From contig CADBDA010000002.1 of the NCBI GenBank assembly GCA_902793295.1, positions 186,001 through 250,000 on the forward strand: a stretch of DNA of 64,000 bases. Direction: 5' to 3'. Position numbers and translations under genes: made by a program. The notes under the pieces are model-generated. The model saw only the letters and a program-made list of their open reading frames with translations, was not told the DNA's origin and did not search any database. Position 1 is the first letter of the stretch. The number at the start of each line of letters is the position of its first letter. The DNA is from an uncultured Bacteroidota bacterium. Lineage in GTDB: Bacteria > Bacteroidota > Bacteroidia > Bacteroidales > P3. Below, one piece after another: positions 50,765 to 59,502 of this stretch.

Positions 50765-52116
50765 GTGGTATAATCAATCTTCTGATATTCTTGGTGCTGA
50801 ACGCCTACTTTTTCATCTATATGTTTCGTTACAGCGCCCGTATCAAGGACCCCTTGAACAGTAGCAAATATCTGCTGATTGAGGGTACGGAGATGTTTTT
50901 TATCATCTTGTTCGCTACAGGAACGTTAGCATTATCATCGTCGGGAGGTGGACATGGTGCTGGTGGAGGCTTTAACCTGCAAGCCATTCGCCTCATGTTG
51001 TTGGAAGTGGCTTTGTTGATGTCCCTGTTTGTCTGCCAAGAACGTCCCAAATGGGGAATCGGGACGGTTATGTATTTGATTTACATGTTATGGTTGATTT
51101 ATTCGTTAACCTATTGCAGTTCAATCGAATATGGCATCCGTTACATATTAAAATATGCGTATCCATTTGTTATTATGATAGCGGCATCAGCCTTGGTACG
51201 CGACGAACAGATTTTTCTGGCCTTGTGTGTCTGGGCACGTAGAGTGGCTATTGTGGGTGCTTTGATAGGATTTGTACCTGGCATCGGCTTTTTGTTCGGA
51301 GGTACTTTTTGGTATGCAACGGCGTTAAACCTAAACTACGTGACTATATCGATCATGTCCTTTGCACTCTACTATTTCTATGGTAAAGACAAAAAAGATT
51401 TGATTTTGGCCATATTGTTTGTACTTCCCTGTATCTTGATGGTTCATCGAAGTGGTTTGTTGGCTATGTTCGCAGGTTTGGCAGTTTTTATGTTCTACAA
51501 GCACAAATGGATTTCGCTCCCATACATCATAGGTGTCTTGGCCATCGGTGTGGGAATCGTTTTTTATGTTCCAGCATTCCATGATAAGATGTTCTGGAAG
51601 GAAACTGATGAAAAAGAGGTTACGATACAAGACCTTAGAGAAGGAAATATTGCCGAAGACGACATACGTAATAATGGCCGAGAAGCAATATGGGAAATGC
51701 TAGAATATGAATTTTACAAAGGTCATGAATTGAAAGGTAGTGGCATTGGTAGTTGCCAGAAATTTCTTTATGATAATCCGGCTGGTGTCAAGCAGACCCA
51801 TGGTGATTATGTCCAAATGCGATGCGATACAGGTCAGATTGGTTTCTGGTTATATATGTTGGTTGGCATCGCAGTTTTAATCCATTGTTTCTTGGTTTGT
51901 GCCAAATCCTATATCCCTGACCATATCAAATGTTGTGCCATGATTGCGGCTGGAGCGCTCGCCGGCTGCTATGCGGCCATGTACAGCGAGAATGTGGTGA
52001 CATACACCATGGCATCGACAGGATACCCATTCGCACTCTATGGAGTGATGCTAGGCATGCTCTCCAAGGTCCAGGCACCAACCTATCAATACAAAGAGCG
52101 AGGCTTCAATTTCTGA
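50761..52116 (+). CDS. Wzy-like O-antigen/capsule polymerase
   Basis: A 451-residue integral membrane protein with about 11-12 hydrophobic segments and a large hydrophilic loop (about 278-345, including GREAIWEMLEYEFYKGHELKGSGIGS and THGDYVQMRCDTGQIG) characteristic of Wzy/WaaL proteins. The loop holds the usual catalytic Arg region and the H-x-D/Y-type motif. It probably polymerises undecaprenyl-linked repeats in the periplasm. The start is GTG at 50761 in a GTGA overlap with the preceding stop. A Ser/Gly/His-rich loop (SSSGGGHGAGGG) near residue 62 is unusual. Confidence 0.85.
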   Translation: MSGIINLLIFLVLNAYFFIYMFRYSARIKDPLNSSKYLLIEGTEMFFIILFATGTLALSSSGGGHGAGGGFNLQAIRLMLLEVALLMSLFVCQERPKWGIGTVMYLIYMLWLIYSLTYCSSIEYGIRYILKYAYPFVIMIAASALVRDEQIFLALCVWARRVAIVGALIGFVPGIGFLFGGTFWYATALNLNYVTISIMSFALYYFYGKDKKDLILAILFVLPCILMVHRSGLLAMFAGLAVFMFYKHKWISLPYIIGVLAIGVGIVFYVPAFHDKMFWKETDEKEVTIQDLREGNIAEDDIRNNGREAIWEMLEYEFYKGHELKGSGIGSCQKFLYDNPAGVKQTHGDYVQMRCDTGQIGFWLYMLVGIAVLIHCFLVCAKSYIPDHIKCCAMIAAGALAGCYAAMYSENVVTYTMASTGYPFALYGVMLGMLSKVQAPTYQYKERGFNF

Positions 52117-52159
52117 CAATAGCCTCCCAAAAACTACAACTTAATCCTCCAACTCCTTT

Positions 52160-53074
52160 ATGCTTTCCGTCATCATACCATTATATAATAAAGTCAATAC
52201 GGTCGAAAGAGCTGTTCGTTCGGTACTGAACCAGACAGTATCCGACTTTGAATTGATTGTTGTAAATAATGGTTCGACAGATGGCAGCGAATCCGTGGTG
52301 GAGCAGATTGAAGATCAACGAATCGTCTTGATTTCTCAACCAAATCAAGGAGTGTCGATGGCGCGAAACAATGGTATCGCCATAGCCAAAGGAGACTATG
52401 TGGCATTTCTTGATGCTGATGACGAATGGCGTCCCACCTTTCTTGAAACCGTACTGCGACTGAAAGATAAATATCCTGAATGTGCTGTATTGGCAACCGC
52501 CTACCAGCGATGCAATGCCAAAGGGTTGATGAGCGATATTCGGTTACAGCAGGTGCCTGAATCGGATGATTTCATCATGGACAACTATTTTGAAGTCGCC
52601 GCCACTTCCGATCCACCTTTCTGTTCTATAAGCGTGATGGTGAAAAAAGCGGCATTGCAAGCCATTGGAGGATTCCCCAAAGGCATACACCAAGGCGAGG
52701 ATTTGCTTACATGGGCCCGATTGGCGGCCAATTATACAGTGGCTTATTGCCGTATACCGCAAAGTATATTCTATACGGGCGAAGATTCTACTATGGACAA
52801 GCCTAAACGGGTACCGTCTGAAGCTGATGAAGTTGGTTCGGCTCTAGAATGCCTCTATAAGGAGCGTCCCAATTTGATAGGCCTGCGGCAGTATTTGTCG
52901 CATTGGCACAAGATGCGGGCCTCCATTTATTTGCGATTGCCCAACGCATCGCGCAATTGCCGGAAAGAGATTCGCGAAGCGCAACGCTGGCACAAAAACA
53001 GAAAGCTCATCATTTACAAGATTTTACTATTTCTACCATACACTTTAAGAATCAAACTGTTAAGAAAACTATGA
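52160..53074 (+). CDS. GT2 glycosyltransferase
   Basis: A 304-residue GT-A family-2 enzyme: LSVIIPLYNKVNTVERAVRS at the start, VVNNGSTDGSESVV, ARNNGIAIAKGDYVAFLDADDEW (DXD), and FPKGIHQGEDLLTWARLA (the ED catalytic-base motif). The C-terminus is basic. It follows the polymerase after 43 nt and overlaps the next transferase by 4 nt. Confidence 0.9.
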   Translation: MLSVIIPLYNKVNTVERAVRSVLNQTVSDFELIVVNNGSTDGSESVVEQIEDQRIVLISQPNQGVSMARNNGIAIAKGDYVAFLDADDEWRPTFLETVLRLKDKYPECAVLATAYQRCNAKGLMSDIRLQQVPESDDFIMDNYFEVAATSDPPFCSISVMVKKAALQAIGGFPKGIHQGEDLLTWARLAANYTVAYCRIPQSIFYTGEDSTMDKPKRVPSEADEVGSALECLYKERPNLIGLRQYLSHWHKMRASIYLRLPNASRNCRKEIREAQRWHKNRKLIIYKILLFLPYTLRIKLLRKL

Positions 53075-53997
53075 AGTCCCCGATTTGTTTGTTTGTATAC
53101 AAACGAGTAAACACAACTAAAGCAATGCTCAAATCCTTGCTTGCATGTCCGGAATGTGCGGAGAGCGAGCTCTACGTTTTTATGGATGAAGCGCGTAACG
53201 ACACCGAAGCCAAACAGGTTGAAGCCGTCAGGGCCTTGTTTGATCATATAGACGGTTTTAGTGCAGTTCACCCCTACCCTGCTCGAATGAACAAGGGAAT
53301 GGCCCGATCGGTCATTGAAGGCGTGACGGAAGTGCTGAAGCACCATGAATCTGTTATCGTTTTGGAAGACGACCTGGTGGTGTCTCCCGATTTTCTTGCA
53401 TTTATGAACAAAGCCTTGGAAGTCTATAAAGAACGTGAGGAGATCTGGAGCATTTCAGGTTATACACCCAAGCTGCAGGCGCTAGAAGGAAGGAATCCGA
53501 ATGGTGTTTTTCTGGTTCCGCGTGCCCAATGCTGGGGCTGGGCGACATGGGCTGACCGTTGGGAGACGGTTGATTGGGAGGTTAGCGATTACAAGCGGTT
53601 AGCCAAAAACAAATCGGCACGCAAAACCTTTGACAGAGGCGGCAACGACCTCTTTCGAACACTGGAAATGGAACGAAACGAGCGCATCGAATCGTGGGCA
53701 GTTCGTTGGGCTTATGCAGCGTCGCGTCAAAATCGATGGACCGTCAATCCCAACCAATCGAAAGTCCAGAATATCGGATTGAAGAGTTCGCAGAGCCATG
53801 TGGGTTGGCACGACGAGCGTCACATGGTGGAGTTGTATGGCAACACCACCGACATTGACCCCAATGTCCAAGTCGATGAAGCCCTAGTAAAAGCCTTCAA
53901 AGATCATCATGATCTGGGCCTCATCAGCAAAATAGGCTATTTCATGCGCCTTCACAATCTCGGCTATGACTTCATCAAAGGTCTGTTTCATAAATAA
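53071..53997 (+). CDS. GNT-I-like glycosyltransferase
   Basis: A 308-residue GT-A enzyme. SPICLFVYKRVNTTKAMLKSL begins the fold and VIVLEDDLVVSPDFLAFMNKAL contains the acidic EDD metal motif, as in GNT-I/GT13-like transferases. SGYTPKL and CWGWATWADRWETVDWE are typical of bacterial capsule members. It is assigned to the superfamily only; donor and acceptor are unknown. I use ATG 53071, which overlaps the previous stop (ATGA); the frame is open further upstream inside the GT2 gene. Confidence 0.82.
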   Translation: MKSPICLFVYKRVNTTKAMLKSLLACPECAESELYVFMDEARNDTEAKQVEAVRALFDHIDGFSAVHPYPARMNKGMARSVIEGVTEVLKHHESVIVLEDDLVVSPDFLAFMNKALEVYKEREEIWSISGYTPKLQALEGRNPNGVFLVPRAQCWGWATWADRWETVDWEVSDYKRLAKNKSARKTFDRGGNDLFRTLEMERNERIESWAVRWAYAASRQNRWTVNPNQSKVQNIGLKSSQSHVGWHDERHMVELYGNTTDIDPNVQVDEALVKAFKDHHDLGLISKIGYFMRLHNLGYDFIKGLFHK

Positions 53998-54002
53998 CAT
54001 AT

Positions 54003-54767
54003 ATGTTTTTCTTCATCTCCAAACTCCTTAAATTCCTTGTTTTCCCATTCACCTGGGTTGTTGCCCTATTTATTCTATCCTACCTGGTGAAGAATAAGAA
54101 ATGGAGACTCGGAATGTTTATTACCGCATTGGTCCTGTTGTTGGTGTTTTCATGTAAGCCGCTGTTGCAGACTGCACAATATCTTACCACAAAAAAATAT
54201 ACCGAACAACAACTCCCCGAAAAATGTTATAAGGTGGCATTGGTGATGGGAGGCTATGGGCGTATGAATGAAAAAACGGGGCAGATGTCCTATATCGATG
54301 ACCGTGGCGAACGCTTGTGGGAGCCCATCCGATTGTACCATAGCGGTTATGTGGAGAAAATATTGATTAGTGGCGATGCATCAATAAATGAAGATGCCGA
54401 GGGAAATAGCACAGCAGCATCTTTCATTCAGTTCATGAAAGGTCTGGGTGTTTACGAGCATGACATTATTTTGGAACAACATGCCCGAAACACCACCGAA
54501 AATGCCACATATAGTATCGCCATACTCGATTCGTTGCAATACAGACCGGAAGATTGTCTGGTGGTGACGTCGGCCACGCATATGAAACGGAGTCTGGCCT
54601 GTTTTGCCAATGAAGGATGGACTGTCGATGGCTATGCAGTAAATATCTACCCAAAACCGCAATTAAAGCTTTTCTATTTCATTCCCTCATGGAAAACATT
54701 GACCGACTGGAACGAACTGATGAACGAATGGGTCGGCGGCATTGTCTATAAAATTACCGGAAAATAA
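54003..54767 (+). CDS. YdcF/ElyC family (DUF218) membrane protein
   Basis: A 254-residue inner-membrane protein with two N-terminal helices (about 5-27 and 34-53) and a DUF218 domain: VALVMGGYG, ILISGDAS, ILEQHARNTTENATY and CLVVTSATHMKRSLACF. ElyC and SanA relatives affect undecaprenyl-linked envelope precursor pools; a similar housekeeping role for this locus is inferred. It lies 5 nt after the GNT-I-like gene and closes the first, less AT-rich half of the polysaccharide locus. Confidence 0.85.
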   Translation: MFFFISKLLKFLVFPFTWVVALFILSYLVKNKKWRLGMFITALVLLLVFSCKPLLQTAQYLTTKKYTEQQLPEKCYKVALVMGGYGRMNEKTGQMSYIDDRGERLWEPIRLYHSGYVEKILISGDASINEDAEGNSTAASFIQFMKGLGVYEHDIILEQHARNTTENATYSIAILDSLQYRPEDCLVVTSATHMKRSLACFANEGWTVDGYAVNIYPKPQLKLFYFIPSWKTLTDWNELMNEWVGGIVYKITGK

Positions 54768-54975
54768 AAAGCGTCAGCACTGGACATTTTCTTATAGTTT
54801 CATCCTTTCGCACTTTTTCGCAATCAACATTTTTGTGCAATTTGTGCTCAAAAATATATATAATAGAGAACTGAGTTCTGATAATAACAGCGAAAAAAGC
54901 ATCGAAAAAAATCAATTTGTGATCCAATAATCTTTAAACCTTTAAACAATAACTGTTAACATTTAACAAGTTTAA
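54768..54975. other. AT-rich gap inside the polysaccharide locus
   Basis: 208 nt, strongly AT-rich, separating the YdcF gene from the second gene block. A 7-bp inverted repeat TTTAAAC/GTTTAAA lies just before the next start. A TTTG at about 54831, with a TATATATA stretch 19 nt later, could be a weak promoter but does not match the -7 box well. The overlapping open frame at 54742-54930 is not supported. Confidence 0.4.
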
Positions 54976-55968
54976 ATGAAGACCCTTACTTTTCTTGTTC
55001 CTTGCTATAACGTAGCCCATTGCGTCCGTCACTGCATTGATTCGATACTTGTGGAAACAGTGTTGGACGACATCGAGATTCTGCTCGTCAACGACGGGTC
55101 GAAGGACAACACCCTGGAGATTCTTCGTGGATATGAGGGTCTATTCCCTGATGTGGTGCGAGTCATTGACAAGGAAAACGGAGGCTGGGGTACTGCAATC
55201 AATTTAGGCATCCGTGAAGCCAAAGGCAAATACGTGAAAGAGGTTGATGCCGACGACTGGGTCAGCACCGAAAATCTGCCCGCATATATCGCCTTCCTCA
55301 AGGAACACGACATCGACTATATCGCTACAGATTATACTGAACACTTCAAGGCAGAAGACAAATACATTCGTCATTCCTATCATAGAGAGATATACGACAA
55401 TCCGATGTCTCTTAATGAATTCTGGGAAAAACATCCTTCGGCTTGGGATTTCCCCATCCACGCCATAACCTATCGCACACAGATGCTGCGCGACTGCAGC
55501 CTCCGGGTTGGCGACCGCTACTATGGCGACATCGAGTACAACCTCTACCCCCTGCCCCACGTCAAAACCATCTGCGTTTTGCCGCTGAACGTCACCGTCT
55601 ATTTCCGAGGCAGCGACGAGCAGAGCACCAGCACCGCCGGCTACGCCAAGCACTACAAAGACTATGCGGCAATGAGCCAAAGGATAACAGATTTCTTCCA
55701 CACGGTGCCACAAACCCTGCACCCCGCCTTAAGACAATTCATTCACGAAACAGTGTACGGTACCGCTGTAAGAACCTACCATCTGATGCTATCCCCAATC
55801 TATGCCGGCAAGACCCCAGGTGTAGCCGAAGACCTTCGACAATATGACCGATGGCTAAAATCCTTCGACAAAGACATCTACCACCACTGTGCCCGTCAGC
55901 GCAAACACGGCATAGCGTTCATTCGCTTATGGCGCTGGACAGGAATTAACATACTGAAACTGCGATGA
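54976..55968 (+). CDS. GT2 glycosyltransferase
   Basis: A 330-residue family-2 GT-A enzyme: LTFLVPCYNVAHCVRHCIDS, LLVNDGSKDNTLEIL, ENGGWGTAINLGIREAKGKYVKEVDADDWV (DXD). The remainder holds YYGDIEYNLYPLPHV and FRGSDEQSTSTAGYAKH. The C-terminal 100 residues are helical and basic. It is the first gene of the right-hand block after the AT-rich gap and is followed one base later by a GT32-like gene. Confidence 0.9.
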   Translation: MKTLTFLVPCYNVAHCVRHCIDSILVETVLDDIEILLVNDGSKDNTLEILRGYEGLFPDVVRVIDKENGGWGTAINLGIREAKGKYVKEVDADDWVSTENLPAYIAFLKEHDIDYIATDYTEHFKAEDKYIRHSYHREIYDNPMSLNEFWEKHPSAWDFPIHAITYRTQMLRDCSLRVGDRYYGDIEYNLYPLPHVKTICVLPLNVTVYFRGSDEQSTSTAGYAKHYKDYAAMSQRITDFFHTVPQTLHPALRQFIHETVYGTAVRTYHLMLSPIYAGKTPGVAEDLRQYDRWLKSFDKDIYHHCARQRKHGIAFIRLWRWTGINILKLR

Positions 55969-55969
55969 T

Positions 55970-56713
55970 ATGATACCGAAAATTCTCCATTACGTTTGGC
56001 TCGGAAAAGGAGAACAGTCCGATACAATAAAACGATGCTTCGAGAGCTGGAAGAAACACCTTTCGGACTATAAGTTTATGTTCTGGAATGAAGAAACATA
56101 CGATATAACCACAGCTCCCCGATTTGTACAAGAGGCCTATAATGCTAAAAAATGGGCCTTTGCATCAGACTACATCCGACTATGGGCATTATATCAATAT
56201 GGCGGCATATATCTAGATACTGATACTGAGGTGTTAAAACCACTCGACAGTTTTTTAAATCACAGACTTTTCATAGGTACACAAGTATTTACGGTCGATG
56301 TTGACAAAAACAATAAAAAAAACGTCACAAATCTGTCTATGGGAATTATCGGCACCGAGTCAGGACATCCATATATCAAAGAGTGCCTTAACAGATTAGA
56401 AGACTCCAGTATAACAAAACCAGATGGAAGCATAGACACAAAGGTAACCAACTACACGATGTCCGACATATTGCAAAACAAATTCGGATTTGTAGTAGAA
56501 GACAAATTACAAGAGTTGAGTGAGGGTATCGTGGTTTATCCATCGTCGGTTTTTGCCGACCGACTTGCTCCTAACTCCAGCCCAGAGGCATTCACATTCC
56601 ATTGGGGCGAAATGTCGTGGTTCCAACCCAAGCCAAGAGGATTATTCTACAAAATTTGCTGGAATATGAATCTAATGCGTCTTTATCACTTTATTGAAAA
56701 AATCAAAAAATAA
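55970..56713 (+). CDS. GT32-like capsular glycosyltransferase, copy 1
   Basis: A 247-residue GT-A transferase of the DXD sugar-binding (Och1/GT32-like) type. MIPKILHYVWLGKG opens the protein, FASDYIRLWALYQYGGIYLDTDTEVLKPLD contains the D-x-D motif (about 82-86), and FHWGEMSW is the C-terminal active-site His-Trp motif. Two relatives with the same opening follow at 57974 and 58753. Codon use is more AT-rich than in the left part of the locus. Confidence 0.88.
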   Translation: MIPKILHYVWLGKGEQSDTIKRCFESWKKHLSDYKFMFWNEETYDITTAPRFVQEAYNAKKWAFASDYIRLWALYQYGGIYLDTDTEVLKPLDSFLNHRLFIGTQVFTVDVDKNNKKNVTNLSMGIIGTESGHPYIKECLNRLEDSSITKPDGSIDTKVTNYTMSDILQNKFGFVVEDKLQELSEGIVVYPSSVFADRLAPNSSPEAFTFHWGEMSWFQPKPRGLFYKICWNMNLMRLYHFIEKIKK

Positions 56714-56740
56714 AAGCGATTTTTCAACACCACATAAACA

Positions 56741-57082
56741 ATGCGACAGCTTGAAGTATTCAACAATGATATTCCTGTAGGCCTGTTGACAGAAGTCGAC
56801 AAACGTCACTACGAGTTTCAATATTACGACGATTATCTGAACAGCCTGTTGCCAGCCATTTCGTTCAACCTACCCAAACGCAAAGAAAAATACACCAGCC
56901 AACATCTGTTTCCTCTGTTTTACAATATGTTGCCAGAAGGTGCCAACAAGAAATGCATCTGTATGAACGCCCGAATTGACGAACGCGATGCATTCGGTTT
57001 GCTTTCATTTTTTGCAGGCAAAGACTTCATTGGTGCTGTTAATGTACGGAACCCACGCAATGTTCAATCTATTCGACAATAA
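56741..57082 (+). CDS. HipS-like protein (HipA N-terminal domain), putative antitoxin
   Basis: A 113-residue protein equal to the stand-alone HipA N-subdomain: LEVFNNDIPVGLLTEVDKRHYEFQY, ISFNLPKRKEKYTSQHLFPLFYNMLPEGANK, and DAFGLLSFFAGKDFIGAVNV. In HipBST systems the separate N-domain (HipS) is the antitoxin for the kinase. It starts 27 nt after a GT32-like gene and overlaps the kinase gene by 23 nt. No HTH gene (hipB) is present next to it. A single hipA broken by a frameshift is the alternative reading. Confidence 0.78.
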   Translation: MRQLEVFNNDIPVGLLTEVDKRHYEFQYYDDYLNSLLPAISFNLPKRKEKYTSQHLFPLFYNMLPEGANKKCICMNARIDERDAFGLLSFFAGKDFIGAVNVRNPRNVQSIRQ

Positions 57083-57977
57083 AGATATCAGCATACATTT
57101 AGACTTCAACTTTACTGAAGAAAGTAATGTTTTCAAAGGCATAAAAAAACTTTCAATCAGTGGAGCACAGGAGAAATATTCTGCAGTTATCGACAATGGG
57201 ATAATCAGAATTGCATCAGAAGGCGAACAAGGCACACACATTTTGAAACCAGCCCCAGTCTATCCGTTCCAATACCGTAGTCAGATGCCTGCCAATGAAT
57301 ATCTGACGATGCAGATTGCCAACGAAATATATGGAATTGAAACAGCAAAATGTGGAATATGCTACACAACCGACAATAAACCCGTTTTCATTACAGAACG
57401 ATTTGATATTGTTGACGGAAAGAAGATAATGCAGGAGGATTTCGCATCCATCCTGAGGAAAATATCAAATACTGGCAATGATAATTACAAATACGAAGGG
57501 AGTTATTTCGACATTGCACAGGCAATGGCAGAGGTTGTTCAAGGCAAAGAAGATGCTTTACTGAAATTTTTAAAACTCGTAATATTCAATTATCTCTTTG
57601 CCAACGGTGATGCGCATCTCAAGAACTTTTCAGTACTATATATTAACGGCATTGCAAAGTTAGCTCCTGCTTACGACTTAGTGAATACTGGTCTTCACGT
57701 TAATGATGAAGATTTTGCATTGTCAAATGGCTTGGGAGATTCGATTGAAAAATCGGAAGTCTATTTACGCACAGGACATCCTTGCAAAGAGGATTTTCTG
57801 AATTTTAGTGACACAATAGGAATAGAGCGAACTAAAGGGTTGGAAATTATCAAACAATTTGAGTTTCTTGATGATAGCATTTTGAAATATATTGAGAGTT
57901 CAGACCTTGACGAGAAGCCCAGACGGATCTACAAATCTATAATTATTGAACGACACAAACGATACATACGACAATGA
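57060..57977 (+). CDS. HipT-like serine/threonine kinase toxin
   Basis: A 305-residue HipA C-terminal-type kinase. The Gly-rich loop KLSISGAQEK (30-39) carries two serines, S32 and S34, in the SIS arrangement reported for HipT autophosphorylation. K63 lies in the HILKP motif, the catalytic loop is NGDAHLKN (D184, N189), and the metal motif is PAYDLV (D206). All key residues are intact, so an active kinase is likely; HipA/HipT enzymes phosphorylate aminoacyl-tRNA synthetases. The start is taken as ATG 57060, overlapping hipS; ATG 57042 is also possible. It ends in a 4-nt overlap with the next GT32-like gene. Confidence 0.8.
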   Translation: MFNLFDNKDISIHLDFNFTEESNVFKGIKKLSISGAQEKYSAVIDNGIIRIASEGEQGTHILKPAPVYPFQYRSQMPANEYLTMQIANEIYGIETAKCGICYTTDNKPVFITERFDIVDGKKIMQEDFASILRKISNTGNDNYKYEGSYFDIAQAMAEVVQGKEDALLKFLKLVIFNYLFANGDAHLKNFSVLYINGIAKLAPAYDLVNTGLHVNDEDFALSNGLGDSIEKSEVYLRTGHPCKEDFLNFSDTIGIERTKGLEIIKQFEFLDDSILKYIESSDLDEKPRRIYKSIIIERHKRYIRQ

Positions 57978-58756
57978 TTCCCAAAACAATACATTACTGC
58001 TGGTTCAGCGGAGAAAAATACCCTCCCAAAATAAAGGAGTGTATACGCTCGTGGAAACGAGTGTTGCCAGATTACAAATTACGGATCTGGGATGCCAGCA
58101 GTTTTGATTTTCAAAGCATACCATACATGAAAAAATGCTTTGAGATGAGAAGATGGGCTTACGTTGCAGACTATATTCGCCTTTACGCTCTGTACACAGA
58201 AGGGGGAATATATCTGGATTCCGATGTTTTGGTGTTAAAAAATTTCGATTCACTGCTTGACTGCAACGCCTTTTGGGGAATTGACGCTATGGATGAACAC
58301 AACTATGCCTTCCCCGAAGCCGCAGTGTTTGGTGCAATCAAAGGCTTTAGCGTGATTAAAGAAATGATGAATTATTACCATAACATTGATCCTGAAGACA
58401 TAACAAGCACAACTTTTGCAAGGCTCAGCAATGTATGGGATGATGAAAATCGCAGCATATACAATGCCGATGGGAAACTACAATTAGTCACAGCCCCTGT
58501 TGCAATGGAATCTGTATTAAAGAAATACGGTTACCAACAAACCAATCGCAACCAAATCTTGGATAATGATATTCACATTTGGGCAGAACCTATAATCCAG
58601 AATCACAATAAAGTAGACACACCCGAAACCATTGCACACCACCTGAACGCATCCAGCTGGTTTTTCACCGACCGCGGTCCACTGTTCAAGTTCTGCTACC
58701 ACCATCCATTCTGGATGCCAATGTACAAAAGGCTTGAAAAAATAACAAGCAAATGA
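57974..58756 (+). CDS. GT32-like capsular glycosyltransferase, copy 2
   Basis: A 260-residue DXD transferase with the same plan as its neighbours: MIPKTIHYCWFSGEKYPPKI, VADYIRLYALYTEGGIYLDSDVLVLKNFD (D-x-D), and a C-terminal HHLNASSWF. Relative to copy 1 the opening carries CWFSG, shared with copy 3, so copies 2 and 3 are the closer pair. The ATG overlaps the hipT stop by 4 nt, which couples a sugar transferase to the toxin gene. Confidence 0.88.
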   Translation: MIPKTIHYCWFSGEKYPPKIKECIRSWKRVLPDYKLRIWDASSFDFQSIPYMKKCFEMRRWAYVADYIRLYALYTEGGIYLDSDVLVLKNFDSLLDCNAFWGIDAMDEHNYAFPEAAVFGAIKGFSVIKEMMNYYHNIDPEDITSTTFARLSNVWDDENRSIYNADGKLQLVTAPVAMESVLKKYGYQQTNRNQILDNDIHIWAEPIIQNHNKVDTPETIAHHLNASSWFFTDRGPLFKFCYHHPFWMPMYKRLEKITSK

Positions 58757-59463
58757 TACCAAAAACAATCCATTACTGTTGGTTCAGCGGAGATCAATAT
58801 CCTGACCTTGTAAAGCGTTGCCTGCGCAGTTGGAAGCAGGTAATGCCCGACTATAAGTTAAGGCTCTGGGGCGGCAATAGCTTTGACTATGACAGCGTAC
58901 CATTTGTAAAAGAAGCTATGGCAGCAAAAAAGTATGCTTTTGCTGCCGACTATATCCGTCTGTATGCACTGTATACTGAAGGCGGAATCTATCTCGACTC
59001 GGATGTTGAGGTATTCAAACCTTTCGATTCATATCTCAACAATCAGTTCTTTTCCGGCACCGAACCGTATATCATCAACAACGAAATATACTACGATATA
59101 GAATGTGCCATAATGGGTTCCGAAAAAGGACACCCCTTCCTGAAAGAGATTCTTGACTATTACGATACAATACACTTTCAGCCCAATAACCAAGAGACCA
59201 TTTGCCATATCGCTGCCCGTCTGTTGGAAAAATACGGCTACACTTCAGAAAACAAGTTATACAACCTTACCAACGGCGTAACAATCTATCCTCTCGATCA
59301 CATCCACGACAAGTACAGTTTCTACGACCAGAGTGCCATCCACTGGTGTCAAGGATCCTGGCTCGACTATCCCGAAAAAAGTCGCCTCTACTATTTCTGT
59401 GCCCGCAACGGCCTAATGGGCTTCTACCACTGGTTGGAACGAATAAGAGGCACAAGAAAATAG
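58753..59463 (+). CDS. GT32-like capsular glycosyltransferase, copy 3
   Basis: A 236-residue paralog: MIPKTIHYCWFSGDQYPDLV, FAADYIRLYALYTEGGIYLDSDVEVFKPFD (D-x-D), and a C-terminal IHWCQGSWLDYP. It overlaps copy 2 by 4 nt (ATGA). The donor sugar is unknown, but three related transferases in one locus suggest successive addition of similar residues or donor-specific divergence. Confidence 0.88.
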   Translation: MIPKTIHYCWFSGDQYPDLVKRCLRSWKQVMPDYKLRLWGGNSFDYDSVPFVKEAMAAKKYAFAADYIRLYALYTEGGIYLDSDVEVFKPFDSYLNNQFFSGTEPYIINNEIYYDIECAIMGSEKGHPFLKEILDYYDTIHFQPNNQETICHIAARLLEKYGYTSENKLYNLTNGVTIYPLDHIHDKYSFYDQSAIHWCQGSWLDYPEKSRLYYFCARNGLMGFYHWLERIRGTRK

Positions 59464-59502
59464 AAATGACCGTGATAAGAGAATATAAATAGCAAAAGCA
59501 TC

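Noticed and set aside
54742..54930. 62-codon plus-strand frame in the AT-rich gap
   Set aside because: It begins inside the YdcF gene, has no family and reads as AT-rich filler.
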